Notes: a model not told the origin generated them from the sequence alone. Shown: positions 25,527 to 36,073, counted from the first letter of the stretch. The stretch is DNA of 64,000 nucleotides from JAWWPG01 sp033850885 (GCA_033850885.1 JAWWPG010000020.1:1-64000); one strand, 5' to 3'. A program made the numbers and translations.

Positions 25527-26375
25527 GTGGACAACACCCGGCGCCTTCCGCCGGCCCTCGTCGATCACGCCCGCGCGTTCCTGGCCGGGGATCGCGTCCC
25601 GGTCACGCCCCGTGGAGCCGCGACCGTCGTGCTGCTCCGGGACGGTCAGGGTGGGTACGACGACCGGCCGCAGGTCTATCTCCTGAGGCGGCACCTCGGG
25701 ATGGCCTTCGCGGCCGGGATGTACGCGTTCCCCGGCGGAACGGTCGACGAGCGTGACTCCGACAGCGCGGTCGCCTGGGCCGGCCCGAGCCCAGCCGCCT
25801 GGGCCGAGCGGCTGGAGTGTGACGAGACACAGGCCCGCGGCCTGGTGTGCGCCGGCGCCCGGGAGCTGTTCGAGGAGTCGGGGGTGCTGTTGGCGGGTCG
25901 GACCCCTGACGAGGTCGTGGCGGATACGACAGGGGAGGACTGGGAGCGCGAGCGGGGCGCGCTGGTGGACCGGAGCCTGGCGTTCGGCGAATTCCTCGAC
26001 CACCGAGGACTGGTTCTCCGCACCGACCTGCTGGCCGCCTGGGCGCACTGGATAACGCCGGAGTTCGAGCCCCGGCGCTATGACACCCGGTTCTTCGTCG
26101 CGGCCATGCCGTCCGGTCAGCGGGCCAGGGACGTATCGGGTGAGGCTGATCGGGTGACGTGGATGCGCGCCGGCGACGCCCTGGCGGCGGTCGACTCCGG
26201 CGCCATGGCGATGCTGCCACCGACGTACATCACCCTCCGCGAGATCGGTGACTTCCGCAGTGTCGACGATGTCTGGGCGGCGGCCGCGGAACGGCGTATC
26301 ACGACCGTGGTGCCGGGAGTCGAGATCGACGGCGAGGTCGGCCTGCTCACCCTGCCGCCGTGGGCCGGAGCATGA
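25527..26375 (+). CDS. NUDIX hydrolase (NUDT19-like, interrupted Nudix box)
   Basis: A 282-residue Nudix protein. The box begins at FPGGTVDERDS and finishes REL.EESGVLL after an insertion of about 40 residues, an arrangement known from acyl-CoA diphosphatases of the NUDT7/NUDT19 type. GTG at 25527 follows the RidA stop by one base. It overlaps the MBL gene by ATGA. CoA-ester hydrolysis is the best guess; direct proof would need assay. Confidence 0.8.
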   Translation: MDNTRRLPPALVDHARAFLAGDRVPVTPRGAATVVLLRDGQGGYDDRPQVYLLRRHLGMAFAAGMYAFPGGTVDERDSDSAVAWAGPSPAAWAERLECDETQARGLVCAGARELFEESGVLLAGRTPDEVVADTTGEDWERERGALVDRSLAFGEFLDHRGLVLRTDLLAAWAHWITPEFEPRRYDTRFFVAAMPSGQRARDVSGEADRVTWMRAGDALAAVDSGAMAMLPPTYITLREIGDFRSVDDVWAAAAERRITTVVPGVEIDGEVGLLTLPPWAGA

Positions 26376-27148
26376 CCGGTTGGAGCGGCGGGACGTTCGG
26401 CTTGGCGTCCGAGTGCGTGCTGGCGCCCAACCCCGGGCCGATGACCCTCGACGGCACGAACACCTGGATCCTGCGCTCGTCAGAGTCTGGTCCCTCGATC
26501 GTCGTCGATCCGGGTCCGCTCGATGACAGGCACCTGAGCGCTGTCGCAGCCAGGGCCGGTGACGTGGTCGCCGTACTCCTCACGCACGGCCACGCCGACC
26601 ACAGTGCGGGGGCACGGGCGTTCGCCGAACGGGTGGGATGCGGGGTGCGGGCACTCGACCCGGCCTTCGTGTATGCCGGCGAGGGACTGCGCGACGGCGA
26701 TCTGGTGGAGGCGGCTGGGCTCGAGGTGCGGGTGGTCGGTACGCCGGGCCACACGAGCGACTCGCTCAGCTTCCTGGTTCCCGGCGAGCGGGCCGTGCTG
26801 ACCGGGGACACGGTGTTGGGCAGGGGTACGACGGTCGTGGCCCATCCCGACGGACGACTCGGCGCCTACCTCGAATCGCTGAGGCGGTTGCGCGACCTCG
26901 CTTTGCGCCACCAGGTGGACGCGATCTGGCCGGGGCACGGGCCCGTGCTTCCCGAGGCGCTGCCTGCGCTCGACTCCTACCTGGCGCACCGCGCCGAGCG
27001 GCTGGAACAGGTACGCGCGGCGGTGGCTGCCGGGGCCACCTCGCCGATGGACGTCGTACGCGTGGTCTACGCCGACGTCGACGAGCGGCTGTGGCCTGCC
27101 GCGGAGCTGAGTGTCAAAGCGCAGCTGGACTACCTCCACCCCCGTTGA
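26372..27148 (+). CDS. MBL-fold hydrolase (Rv3677c/LACTB2-like)
   Basis: A 258-residue metallo-beta-lactamase fold protein with the zinc ligand motif THGHADH (about residues 71-77), GTPGHTSDS and TGDTVLG, plus the C-terminal winged region (SPMDVVRVVYADV) of LACTB2-type nucleases. The ATG at 26372 overlaps the Nudix stop; an upstream ATG at 26360 is possible. Likely a phosphodiesterase or RNA nuclease, though substrates are not known. It ends at the first unit of the 22-bp repeat array. Confidence 0.85.
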   Translation: MTGWSGGTFGLASECVLAPNPGPMTLDGTNTWILRSSESGPSIVVDPGPLDDRHLSAVAARAGDVVAVLLTHGHADHSAGARAFAERVGCGVRALDPAFVYAGEGLRDGDLVEAAGLEVRVVGTPGHTSDSLSFLVPGERAVLTGDTVLGRGTTVVAHPDGRLGAYLESLRRLRDLALRHQVDAIWPGHGPVLPEALPALDSYLAHRAERLEQVRAAVAAGATSPMDVVRVVYADVDERLWPAAELSVKAQLDYLHPR

Positions 27149-27383
27149 GCCGTCGCAAAATTGCCGTTCAGCCGTCGCAAAGTTGCCCTCGAGCCGTCGC
27201 AAACTTGCCGTTCAGCCGTCGCAAACTTGCCGTCCAGCCGTCGCAAACTTGCCGTTCAGCCGTCGCAAACTTGCCGTTCAGCCGTCGCCTGGTCGGACTG
27301 CGTAAGCCTCAGCTCGCTCGAGGGCATTTTCCGACGGCTCAAGGGCAACTTTCCGACGGCTCGAGGGCAACTTTCCGACGGGT
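27148..27383. repeat. 22-bp tandem array with an opposed second half
   Basis: Six full units and a partial seventh start at 27148, 27170, 27192, 27214, 27236, 27258 and 27280, an exact 22-bp period, with core AGCCGTCGCAAACTTGCC. After a 30-bp unique stretch, three inverted units (27319-27339, 27340-27361, 27362-27383; core GGGCAACTTTCCGACGGCT) point the other way. The array lies between convergent MBL and crp genes. No spacers separate the units, so it is not CRISPR. The halves can pair as a long interrupted stem. Confidence 0.9.
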
Positions 27384-27396
27384 GAACGGGGTGGGG

Positions 27397-28074
27397 TCAG
27401 CGGGCGCGGCGCTTCAGCCGATCCACGTCGAGGAGGACGACCGAACGGGCCTCGAGCCGGAGCCACCCTCGCGACGCGAAGTCGGCGAGCGCCTTGTTGA
27501 CGGTCTCGCGCGACGCCCCGACGAGCTGGGCGAGCTCCTCCTGGGTCAGGTCGTGGTGGACGTGCACCCCGTCGTCGGCGATGCGCCCGAACCGCGAGGA
27601 CAGGTCGAGCAGAGCCTTTGCCACCCGCCCGGGTACGTCGGAGAAGACCAGGTCGGCCACCACGTCGTTGGCCCGGCGCAGCCGACCCGCGAGCTGGGAA
27701 AGCAGACCGCGCGCCACCTCGGGCCGACCGTCGAGCCAGCTGCCGAGCTCCTCGTGGCTGAGGCTCTGCATGGTGCAGTCGGTGACCGCGGTGACGGTGG
27801 CGGATCGTGGACCTGGGTCGAACAGCGAGAGCTCCCCGAACATCTGACCTGGGCCGAGGATCGCCAGCAGGTTCTCCCGTCCGTCCACCGACGAACGTCC
27901 GAGCTTCACCTTGCCTTGGGTGACGATGTAGAGGCGGTCCCCCTCGTCGCCCTCGCTGAAGAGCACGTCCCCCCGCCGGATCCTGGTCTGCTTGAGCGAC
28001 GCGGTGAGGGCCTCCGCCGCCTCCTCATCGAGCCCGCGGAAGAGCGGCGCGTTTCGCAGGCTCTCGGTGTCCAA
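27397..28074 (-). CDS. crp: cAMP receptor protein, Crp/Fnr family
   Basis: A 225-residue global regulator equivalent to mycobacterial Rv3676 and GlxR. Cyclic nucleotide-binding domain at about 20-115, with the phosphate-binding cassette FGELSLFDPGPRSATVTA. The winged helix carries LTQEELAQLVGASRETVNKA (about residues 176-195) as the recognition region. The length and sequence fit one-to-one orthology. Divergent from nth with about 130 bp between. No clear TGTGA-N6-TCACA site was noticed in its own promoter. Confidence 0.92.
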   Translation of the reverse strand: MDTESLRNAPLFRGLDEEAAEALTASLKQTRIRRGDVLFSEGDEGDRLYIVTQGKVKLGRSSVDGRENLLAILGPGQMFGELSLFDPGPRSATVTAVTDCTMQSLSHEELGSWLDGRPEVARGLLSQLAGRLRRANDVVADLVFSDVPGRVAKALLDLSSRFGRIADDGVHVHHDLTQEELAQLVGASRETVNKALADFASRGWLRLEARSVVLLDVDRLKRRAR

Positions 28075-28203
28075 AGGTTTTCCTCTCGTCGACGTTGCCA
28101 GCCCTGACTGGTCCGGACCAAGTCTGGCCCATGCCGCCGGGCCATGTCACGGGACGGCCGACGGCTGGCTGGTTCGGTGGGTGCCCCGTCGTAGGCTTTC
28201 CGC

Positions 28204-28938
28204 ATGCCCGCAGACCGCACCAGGGTCGCCCCCGTCAAGGATGCCTCGAGTCGTACGGCGCTGGTCAGGCGTGCCCGCCGGATCAACAAGATCCTCGGCG
28301 AGACCTACCCCGAGGCCGCCACCGAGCTGGACTTCGAGTCACCCTGGCAGCTGCTGGTGGCCACGGTCCTGTCGGCCCAGACCACCGACAAGCGCGTCAA
28401 CGCGGTGACCCCGGTGCTGTTCGGGCGCTACCCGGGGCCGAGCGAGATGGCGGACGCCGATCCGGAGGACGTCGAGAAGATCGTGGCCTCGACGGGATTC
28501 TTTCGGGTCAAGACTCAGACGATCATGAAGCTCGCCACGGCTCTGCAGGACAGGTTCGGCGGAGAGGTTCCCCCCAGGCTGGATGACCTGGTCACCCTGC
28601 CTGGCGTTGGCCGGAAGACCGCCAACGTGGTTCTCGGCGATGCCTTCGGCATCCCCGGCATCACGGTCGACACCCACTTCGGCAGGCTGGCGCGCAGGTT
28701 CGGCTGGACCGCCGAGACGGATCCGGTCAAGGCCGAGCGCGAGGTCGGTGCGTTGTTCCCGAAGTCCGCCTGGACGAAGCTCAGCCATCACCTGATCTGG
28801 CATGGGCGGCGCTGCTGCCACGCCCGCAACCCCGCCTGCGGTGCCTGCCCGGTGGCGCAGCTGTGCCCGTCGTACGGCGAAGGCCCGACAGATCCGGTGA
28901 AAGCGGCGAAGCTGCTCCGTGCAGAGGGGCGCGGATGA
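28204..28938 (+). CDS. nth: Endonuclease III
   Basis: Bifunctional DNA glycosylase/AP lyase for oxidised pyrimidines. In 244 residues: helix-hairpin-helix LPGVGRKTANVVLG with catalytic K138, catalytic D156 (TVDTHFGR), and the C-terminal [4Fe-4S] loop C205-x6-C212-x2-C215-x5-C221. Length and motifs are normal. It begins a tightly coupled run nth-TlpA-NUDIX-marP in which each start overlaps the previous stop. Confidence 0.95.
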   Translation: MPADRTRVAPVKDASSRTALVRRARRINKILGETYPEAATELDFESPWQLLVATVLSAQTTDKRVNAVTPVLFGRYPGPSEMADADPEDVEKIVASTGFFRVKTQTIMKLATALQDRFGGEVPPRLDDLVTLPGVGRKTANVVLGDAFGIPGITVDTHFGRLARRFGWTAETDPVKAEREVGALFPKSAWTKLSHHLIWHGRRCCHARNPACGACPVAQLCPSYGEGPTDPVKAAKLLRAEGRG

Positions 28939-29609
28939 CCCGGGGCCGACGCAATTCGCTGGTTCTCCCCCTGGTGGCAGCCGCCACGGCCCTCGCGGCG
29001 CTCGCCACGGGCTGCAGCGGAAGCCCGCAGCCGACCGCGTACACGTTCAACCCGGGTGGCTCGAACGTCAGGGTGGACACCCCCGGCCTGCGGGCCCTCA
29101 AGGCGGCGGCCCACATCGAGGCGTGCCCGGCCGTGCCAGCGGGCAGGCCGGCGAGACCCGGGAGCCTCCCCGACATCACGCTCCCCTGCCTCGGAGGCGG
29201 ACGCAGCGTCGACCTCGCCGGCCTGCGGGGACCGCTCGTGCTGAACCTCTGGGCTCAGACGTGCGGGCCGTGCCGTGAGGAGGCTCCCGTCTTCCAGACG
29301 TTCGCCCAGACCGCAGGCGGGCGGGTGCGTGTCCTCGGCGTGGACTTCTACGACCCACGGCCGACGCTCGCCATCGCCTTCGCGAGGGAGTTCCATCTCA
29401 CTTATCCGCAGCTGGCCGACCCGGAGGCCGCCACGAAGGCAGCTCTGCATGTCGCCGGGCTTCCCATCACCTACTTCGTCGACAGGTCCGGCCAGGTGGC
29501 GTATACGAATGCGGGTGCGATCACCTCGGAGTCGCAGCTGGTCGCTCTCGTCAAGTCGCACCTCGGTGTCACCGTGTCGCCCAGGGCTGCTGCAGGATCG
29601 AGCTCATGA
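28935..29609 (+). CDS. TlpA-like thioredoxin lipoprotein
   Basis: A 224-residue exported thiol-disulfide protein. The signal peptide ends at a lipobox (ALATGC, Cys about residue 27), so it should be lipid-anchored outside the membrane. The thioredoxin fold carries the active site TCGPC (about residues 114-118) and cis-proline loop GLPITYFVD. An extra cysteine pair (EACPAVP, TLPCLGG) precedes the domain. ATG at 28935 overlaps the nth stop. Likely reduces or oxidises envelope proteins. Confidence 0.85.
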   Translation: MTRGRRNSLVLPLVAAATALAALATGCSGSPQPTAYTFNPGGSNVRVDTPGLRALKAAAHIEACPAVPAGRPARPGSLPDITLPCLGGGRSVDLAGLRGPLVLNLWAQTCGPCREEAPVFQTFAQTAGGRVRVLGVDFYDPRPTLAIAFAREFHLTYPQLADPEAATKAALHVAGLPITYFVDRSGQVAYTNAGAITSESQLVALVKSHLGVTVSPRAAAGSSS

Positions 29610-30310
29610 CGGAGCCGGGCCGGCCCGGTTGGCTGTACGACATCGCGCGTGTCGTTCCGCAGATCAAGGCCCACCAGCTGTCCACGTTCAAGCCCCCGGC
29701 CGACGCGAACCCACGAGCCGCGGCGGTGCTGATTCTCTTCGGCGAAGGATCAGCCGGCCCCGACGTGCTTCTTCTCGAGCGGGCGGCCGACATGCGTGCC
29801 CATCCCGGCCAGGTGGCTTTTCCCGGCGGCAGCCAGGACCCCACCGATGCGGACGCCGTGGCTGCGGCGATGCGGGAGGCGGAGGAGGAGACAGGGCTCG
29901 ACCCCGCGGGGGTGGACGTGGTCGGCGTGCTGCCGACCTTGTGGCTGCCCGCCACCGACTTCCTCGTCACCCCCGTCATCGGGTGGTGGCGCCTGCGCAG
30001 CGCCGTACACGCCGTCGACCCCGCCGAGACCGCCTCCGTCCACGTCGTTCCCGTCAGTGACCTGCTCGACCCGGCGAACCGCGGCCGAGTGAGACATCCG
30101 TCCGGGTACGTCGGACCGGCGTTCCAGGTCGGGGAGATCGTCGTCTGGGGCTTCACCGCCGGCGTGCTGGCGAGGCTGTTCGGACTTCTCAGCTGGGAAC
30201 GGGAGTGGGACCCCGAGCGCTACATCGAGCTGCCAACGCCGCCGCGGCAAAGCCTGGACGAGAAGGCCGAGCTGGCGTCCGGCGTCTCGTCCCGGGGCGG
30301 CGGCGCATGA
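29606..30310 (+). CDS. NUDIX hydrolase, CoA pyrophosphatase type (NudL-like)
   Basis: A 234-residue protein with the CoA-specific UPF0035 motif preceding the box (LLLERAADMRAHPGQVAFPG) and the Nudix box GGSQDPTDADAVAAAMREAE.EETGL. These are the signatures of CoA diphosphohydrolases. It overlaps TlpA and marP genes by ATGA at each side, matching Rv3672c in position. Likely removes damaged or excess CoA. Confidence 0.85.
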   Translation: MTEPGRPGWLYDIARVVPQIKAHQLSTFKPPADANPRAAAVLILFGEGSAGPDVLLLERAADMRAHPGQVAFPGGSQDPTDADAVAAAMREAEEETGLDPAGVDVVGVLPTLWLPATDFLVTPVIGWWRLRSAVHAVDPAETASVHVVPVSDLLDPANRGRVRHPSGYVGPAFQVGEIVVWGFTAGVLARLFGLLSWEREWDPERYIELPTPPRQSLDEKAELASGVSSRGGGA

Positions 30311-31485
30311 ACGCCCTCGATGTCGTGCTCGTGGTGTGCGCCCTCGGTTACGCCCTGACGGGCTACCAGCAGGGCTTTCTCATCGGCTCGTTGGCCACCG
30401 TGGGGCTCGTGGCGGGCGGGTTCGTGGGGATCGAGCTTGCGCCGCGACTGTTTGACGGCTTCTCCCAGAGCCTCACGGTCTCGGTCGCCGCTCTGGTCAC
30501 GGTGCTGGCGCTCGCGTTCATCGGCCAGGGTGTCGGCACCTTCGCCGGTCAGCGACTCCGGCGCCATATCCGCTGGCGACCCGCCCGGGTGGTCGACGCC
30601 CTTAGCGGGGCCGCCCTGAGCGTGGCGGCGATGCTGGTGATCGCCTGGGTCCTCGGGGTGGCGGCGACCGGCGCCCGCTTCGACGGCATCAACCAGGAGG
30701 TGCGCGACTCGGCCGTGCTCGGCGCCGTCGACGAGGCGATGCCGGGCGGGTCCGACCGGCTGCTGTCGGCGTTCAACAAGGTCGTCGGGACGACCGACTT
30801 CCCCCGATACCTGGAGCCCTTCACATCCGAGCACATCGAGCCCGTACGGGCTCCGAACGCCCAGCTTCCCCATCTGGTCGCCGTGCGGCGCGCTGGTCGA
30901 AGCGTCGTCAAGGTCTTCGGCGATGCCCCGTCGTGCAGCCGGACCCTCGAGGGCAGCGGCTTCGTCTACGCCCCCGGTCGGGTGATGACGAATGCTCATG
31001 TGGTAGCCGGAGTGGAACATCCGATCGTCAGGCTCAACGACACCGACCACGATGCCACGGTCGTCTACTACGACCCGGAGACCGACGTCGCCGTACTCGC
31101 GGTTCCCGGCCTCGACGCCCCCGCCCTGCAGTTCGCCGGCCCTGCCACATCGGGTCGTTCCACCGCGGTCCTCGGCTATCCCGAGGACGGGCCGTTCGAC
31201 GCCGAGCCGGGGCGAATCCGGAGCGAGCAACGGCTCCAGAGTGCCGACATCTACGGCAACGGCACGGTGACACGGGACACGTACGCGGTCTATGCCCTGG
31301 TCAGGAAGGGCAACTCCGGCGGCCCGCTGGTGGCACCTAACGGGCGTGTGCTGGGCGTCGTATTCGCCGCTTCTCTGGTCGACACTCGGACCGGCTACGC
31401 GCTCACCGCCGGGGAGGTGTCGGCCGCGGCGGCCGCGGGCATCCGCTCATCGACCGGCGTCACCACTGGTGCCTGCGCTCTCTGA
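30307..31485 (+). CDS. marP: Membrane-bound periplasmic serine protease MarP
   Basis: A 392-residue protease: four N-terminal membrane helices of CvpA/colicin V type (about 5-120), then an extracytoplasmic chymotrypsin-like domain with triad H231 (TNAHVV), D260 (ETDVAVL) and S337 (KGNSGGPL). C210 and C390 are placed like the C214-C395 disulfide of M. tuberculosis MarP that stabilises the active enzyme. MarP is required for acid and oxidative stress resistance there, through peptidoglycan hydrolase activation. Its last 39 bases overlap the convergent hydrolase gene. Confidence 0.92.
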   Translation: MNALDVVLVVCALGYALTGYQQGFLIGSLATVGLVAGGFVGIELAPRLFDGFSQSLTVSVAALVTVLALAFIGQGVGTFAGQRLRRHIRWRPARVVDALSGAALSVAAMLVIAWVLGVAATGARFDGINQEVRDSAVLGAVDEAMPGGSDRLLSAFNKVVGTTDFPRYLEPFTSEHIEPVRAPNAQLPHLVAVRRAGRSVVKVFGDAPSCSRTLEGSGFVYAPGRVMTNAHVVAGVEHPIVRLNDTDHDATVVYYDPETDVAVLAVPGLDAPALQFAGPATSGRSTAVLGYPEDGPFDAEPGRIRSEQRLQSADIYGNGTVTRDTYAVYALVRKGNSGGPLVAPNGRVLGVVFAASLVDTRTGYALTAGEVSAAAAAGIRSSTGVTTGACAL

Positions 31486-32406
31486 CAGCCAACGAAGCAG
31501 CACCTGCGTGAACTCGTCCGGCGTCTCCTCGTGCGGGAAGTGCCCAGCGCCGAGAATGACATGGTGCACGAACCCGCCGTCCACGTGCCGCGTCGACGCG
31601 GCCACCGCCCCGGCCGGCTCTGCCGGGTCCTGCGCGCCACCGATGTGCAGGACGGGTACGTCGACCTGCCGCCGCAGCGTTTTGGCGAAGGCCCGTCCGT
31701 CGGAGCGCAGCCGGGACCGGAACAGCCAGCGGTGGTACTCCACTGCACAGTGCGGTGACGGCCATAACGCGAACGCCGCGCGGTAGCGGTCGGACTCGGC
31801 CGTCGAAGGGAAGCCGCTGTCTCCCGCGGACCAGGCGGTGAGGTGCTGAGCGACGTAACCACCACGCGCGATGCGTCGCTCCGGGAGCCACGGAACCTGC
31901 ATCGCAAGCAGGTGACGGACAGGTGGCGGGAGGATCCAGGTGCGCCAGCCGTTGGTCAGGGTCGACGGATGTGGTGCCGCGACCACACACAGGGCCTGCA
32001 CACATTCCGGATGTTGGGCGGCCACCGCCCAGCCGACGTACCCTCCCCAGCCGTGCCCGACAAGCACCGCCCGGCGCGTTCCTAGCGCGCGGATGACGCC
32101 CGCCACATCGGAGGCGAGCGTCGTCGGGTCGTAGCCGCGTGGCGGCTTGTCGCTGGCACCGTAGCCCCGCAGGTCCATGGCGACCGCGTGGTACCCGGCG
32201 GCGGCCAGGACCGGCAGCTGATGGCGCCAGGCCCACCAGAACTCGGGGAATCCGTGGAGCATCAGCACCAGCGGTGCCGAGACGTGGCCACTCCTGGGCA
32301 GCGACTCGCAGAGATGGAACCGGGCGCCGTTGGCGGACACGTATCGGTGGGTCCAGGGTCCGGGAAGCTCGATGTCGGGGTTGTCGATTGAGGCGGGGGC
32401 GCCCAC
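31447..32406 (-). CDS. ephE: EphE-like alpha/beta hydrolase with altered nucleophile
   Basis: A 319-residue epoxide-hydrolase-like protein. HGFPEFWW (about 51-58) and the cap region are typical. At the nucleophile elbow the sequence is GHGWGG: Gly119 (GGC at 32052-32050) replaces the Asp of GHDWGG in active epoxide hydrolases. The acid (GGAQDPAEP) and base (GAGHFPHEE) positions remain. Normal catalysis is therefore doubtful. Gene position matches ephE beside marP. Its 3' end overlaps marP by 39 bases. Confidence 0.8.
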   Translation of the reverse strand: MGAPASIDNPDIELPGPWTHRYVSANGARFHLCESLPRSGHVSAPLVLMLHGFPEFWWAWRHQLPVLAAAGYHAVAMDLRGYGASDKPPRGYDPTTLASDVAGVIRALGTRRAVLVGHGWGGYVGWAVAAQHPECVQALCVVAAPHPSTLTNGWRTWILPPPVRHLLAMQVPWLPERRIARGGYVAQHLTAWSAGDSGFPSTAESDRYRAAFALWPSPHCAVEYHRWLFRSRLRSDGRAFAKTLRRQVDVPVLHIGGAQDPAEPAGAVAASTRHVDGGFVHHVILGAGHFPHEETPDEFTQVLLRWLSESAGTSGDAGR

Positions 32407-32415
32407 GTCCGAGGA

Positions 32416-32820
32416 TCAGCTCCGCTTCAGGACCCGCTTGGTCTCCTTGACGCTCTCGATCGTCTGCTCGGGGGGCTTGACCTTCTTCATCTTGCGAACG
32501 CCGACATAGGCGAGCCCGGCCGCGATCAGCAGGTAGATGGCGAAAACGAGGAGGAACGACGTGGCGGTCCCGGCGAACCACCAGTCGAGGAAGAAGGCCA
32601 GCGCGAAGGAGATCATGATGATCGCGAGCAGACCGAGGAAACCGGCGACGGCGAAGAGCGCGATGCTGATCCCGCCCGCTCGCACGCTCACCTTGAGCTC
32701 GGTCTTGAGCAGCTCGACCTCGTCGCGCAGCAGCGTCGAGAAGTCGCGGCTGGTGTCAGCGATCAGCCGACCGATGGTGGGCTCCTCGTCGGGCGGGACG
32801 CTCAGCTGCTGCGTCGTCAT
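32416..32820 (-). CDS. Phage holin family membrane protein (Rv3669-like)
   Basis: A 134-residue protein with an amphipathic N-terminal helix (TSRDFSTLLRDEVELLKTEL), two hydrophobic segments (about 49-79 and 85-108) and a basic C-terminus ending in KRVLKRS. It is a paralogue of the protein at 9645-10079. It lies nine bases upstream of the EphE-like gene and is co-oriented, so both probably share one transcript with marP's antisense end. Function unknown; not evidence of a phage. Confidence 0.8.
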   Translation of the reverse strand: MTTQQLSVPPDEEPTIGRLIADTSRDFSTLLRDEVELLKTELKVSVRAGGISIALFAVAGFLGLLAIIMISFALAFFLDWWFAGTATSFLLVFAIYLLIAAGLAYVGVRKMKKVKPPEQTIESVKETKRVLKRS

Positions 32821-32974
32821 CTGTGTCCTTTCATCGCGTGTGCCAGCTGGCTGGTCCGTCTAGACAACCTGAACCCTACGGCGTCCGACACAGTCCTGCG
32901 ATCGATGCCGTCCGGGTGGTCTGGTACGGCGATGGTGCGTCGATGCGGCCGGTCGCGGGACTTGCCGCCGAGTA

Positions 32975-33029
32975 GTACGGAACGAGGTGGCTGATTCCCG
33001 CGCCCGGGAGTGACCCTTTCGTTCCGTAC
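32975..33029. repeat. Inverted repeat upstream of the holin-like gene
   Basis: Perfect 11-bp arms GTACGGAACGA (32975-32985) and TCGTTCCGTAC (33019-33029) with an inner TCCCG/CGGGA stem. Organisation and partial sequence resemble 23989-24046. It occupies the 304-bp space 32821-33124 between acs and the holin-like gene. That space also holds several TCCTGGTGG/TCTTGGTGG-like fragments near 33090-33120. No gene is apparent. Confidence 0.7.
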
Positions 33030-33124
33030 CAAATCCTTTCCGGTTGTTCGCCTCTTGACTGGTCTCAGGCCGATAGGTCCTGCCCCACTCCTCTTGGTGG
33101 GCCCGCAGGCCTCCTGGTGGTGCC

Positions 33125-35089
<1,965 letters not shown>

Positions 35090-35250
35090 CAATCTCTCCG
35101 TTCCGAGGACGTGACATGCTGAGTCGAGGGCGGTGTCACCTCTCACTTCACCAGCACAGCCCGCACTTCGCAAGGGACGAACGTCCCCTCAGCCCGCGCA
35201 CGCCAGCGGCCCGGCTGCCGTGACGCAGCAACCGGACCGTGGATCGGACC

Positions 35251-35862
35251 TCACCGCGGGTAGGTGGGAAGCACGGTCCTCTTGAAGGTGAAGTTCGTGA
35301 CCCCGGCGAACGACGCGTACCAGGCCGCGATGGCGGTCGCGATACCGACCCAGCCACCGAACTTGATCCAGCCGGTTGACTGCTCGAAATTACCGATCGA
35401 GAGCAGGAAGAACGTCAGCGTCAGCAGGGCAAAGACCACGAGCACAGCAAGGCTCACCCGGGTGGCTGCCACCGTCATGTAGAGCGTGAAGATGCCCCAC
35501 GCCAGGAGGTAGGCGCCGATCCCCTTGTACGCATCAGCGCCCAGGTTTGCCGCGTCCTTCTCCACCAGCCACCAGTACGAGACCCAGAACGCGCCGAACG
35601 AGCAGAAAGCGGTGGCCCCGAACGTGTTGCCCTTGGCGAACTCCCAGAGGCCGGCGACAAACTGGCCGATACCGCCGTAGGCCAGGGCGAGCCCGAGGAC
35701 CGCCCCTGCCTGTGTCTCAGGGATGATCTGCGTGTTGGCCAGCATCAGCACGAACGTGGTGAGGGCGAAGGCCGCCAGCCCGAGGGGAGCCGGGTCGGCG
35801 ATGTGTGAGCCCGGCAAGATGACTGCGACGTTCGGGCCGGGAGGGGGAACCGTTTGAGACAT
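35251..35862 (-). CDS. satP: Acetate/succinate transporter (GPR1/FUN34/YaaH, SatP-like)
   Basis: A 203-residue six-helix membrane protein. The family signature NPAPLGL is present as DPAPLGLAAFALTTF (about residues 23-37), with FGGxxQ-type YGGIGQFVAGLWEF and the GNTFGATAFCSFGAFW segment. It likely imports acetate. Its start follows GAGGAG at six bases. Located about 160 bp before acsA in the same direction; co-regulation with acsA is expected. Confidence 0.88.
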   Translation of the reverse strand: MSQTVPPPGPNVAVILPGSHIADPAPLGLAAFALTTFVLMLANTQIIPETQAGAVLGLALAYGGIGQFVAGLWEFAKGNTFGATAFCSFGAFWVSYWWLVEKDAANLGADAYKGIGAYLLAWGIFTLYMTVAATRVSLAVLVVFALLTLTFFLLSIGNFEQSTGWIKFGGWVGIATAIAAWYASFAGVTNFTFKRTVLPTYPR

Positions 35863-36013
35863 GTCGACTCCTCTGTGCTAGTCCATCGACCCGAGGGGAA
35901 GTGGGGCCACGGCCCAGGGTAGGGATCCATCGCGGTCGGCGGGAGCAGCGCTCGCCAAGGAATCTGTGAACGACGTTGCAACGGCGCCGAGCGGTCGTTT
36001 CTGCGTCCTCAAC

Positions 36014-36069
36014 GGGCCAAGTTTGCGACGAACGGTCGAGCCCACCGGTAACCGGCGGGCGAGGGAGGG
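36014..36069. repeat. Degenerate 22-bp-array unit and hairpin
   Basis: CCAAGTTTGCGACG at about 36017-36030 followed by AACGG matches the reverse complement of the array unit of 27148-27288 with a gap, and so may be a single remnant. CCCACCGGT/ACCGGCGGG at 36051-36069 forms a hairpin next to it. They lie just past the stop of the LytTR gene, near the satP promoter region. Confidence 0.35.
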
Positions 36070-36073
36070 AATC

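Noticed and set aside
27148..27383. CRISPR array
   Set aside because: Units abut with an exact 22-bp period and there are no unique spacers; no cas genes are in the window.
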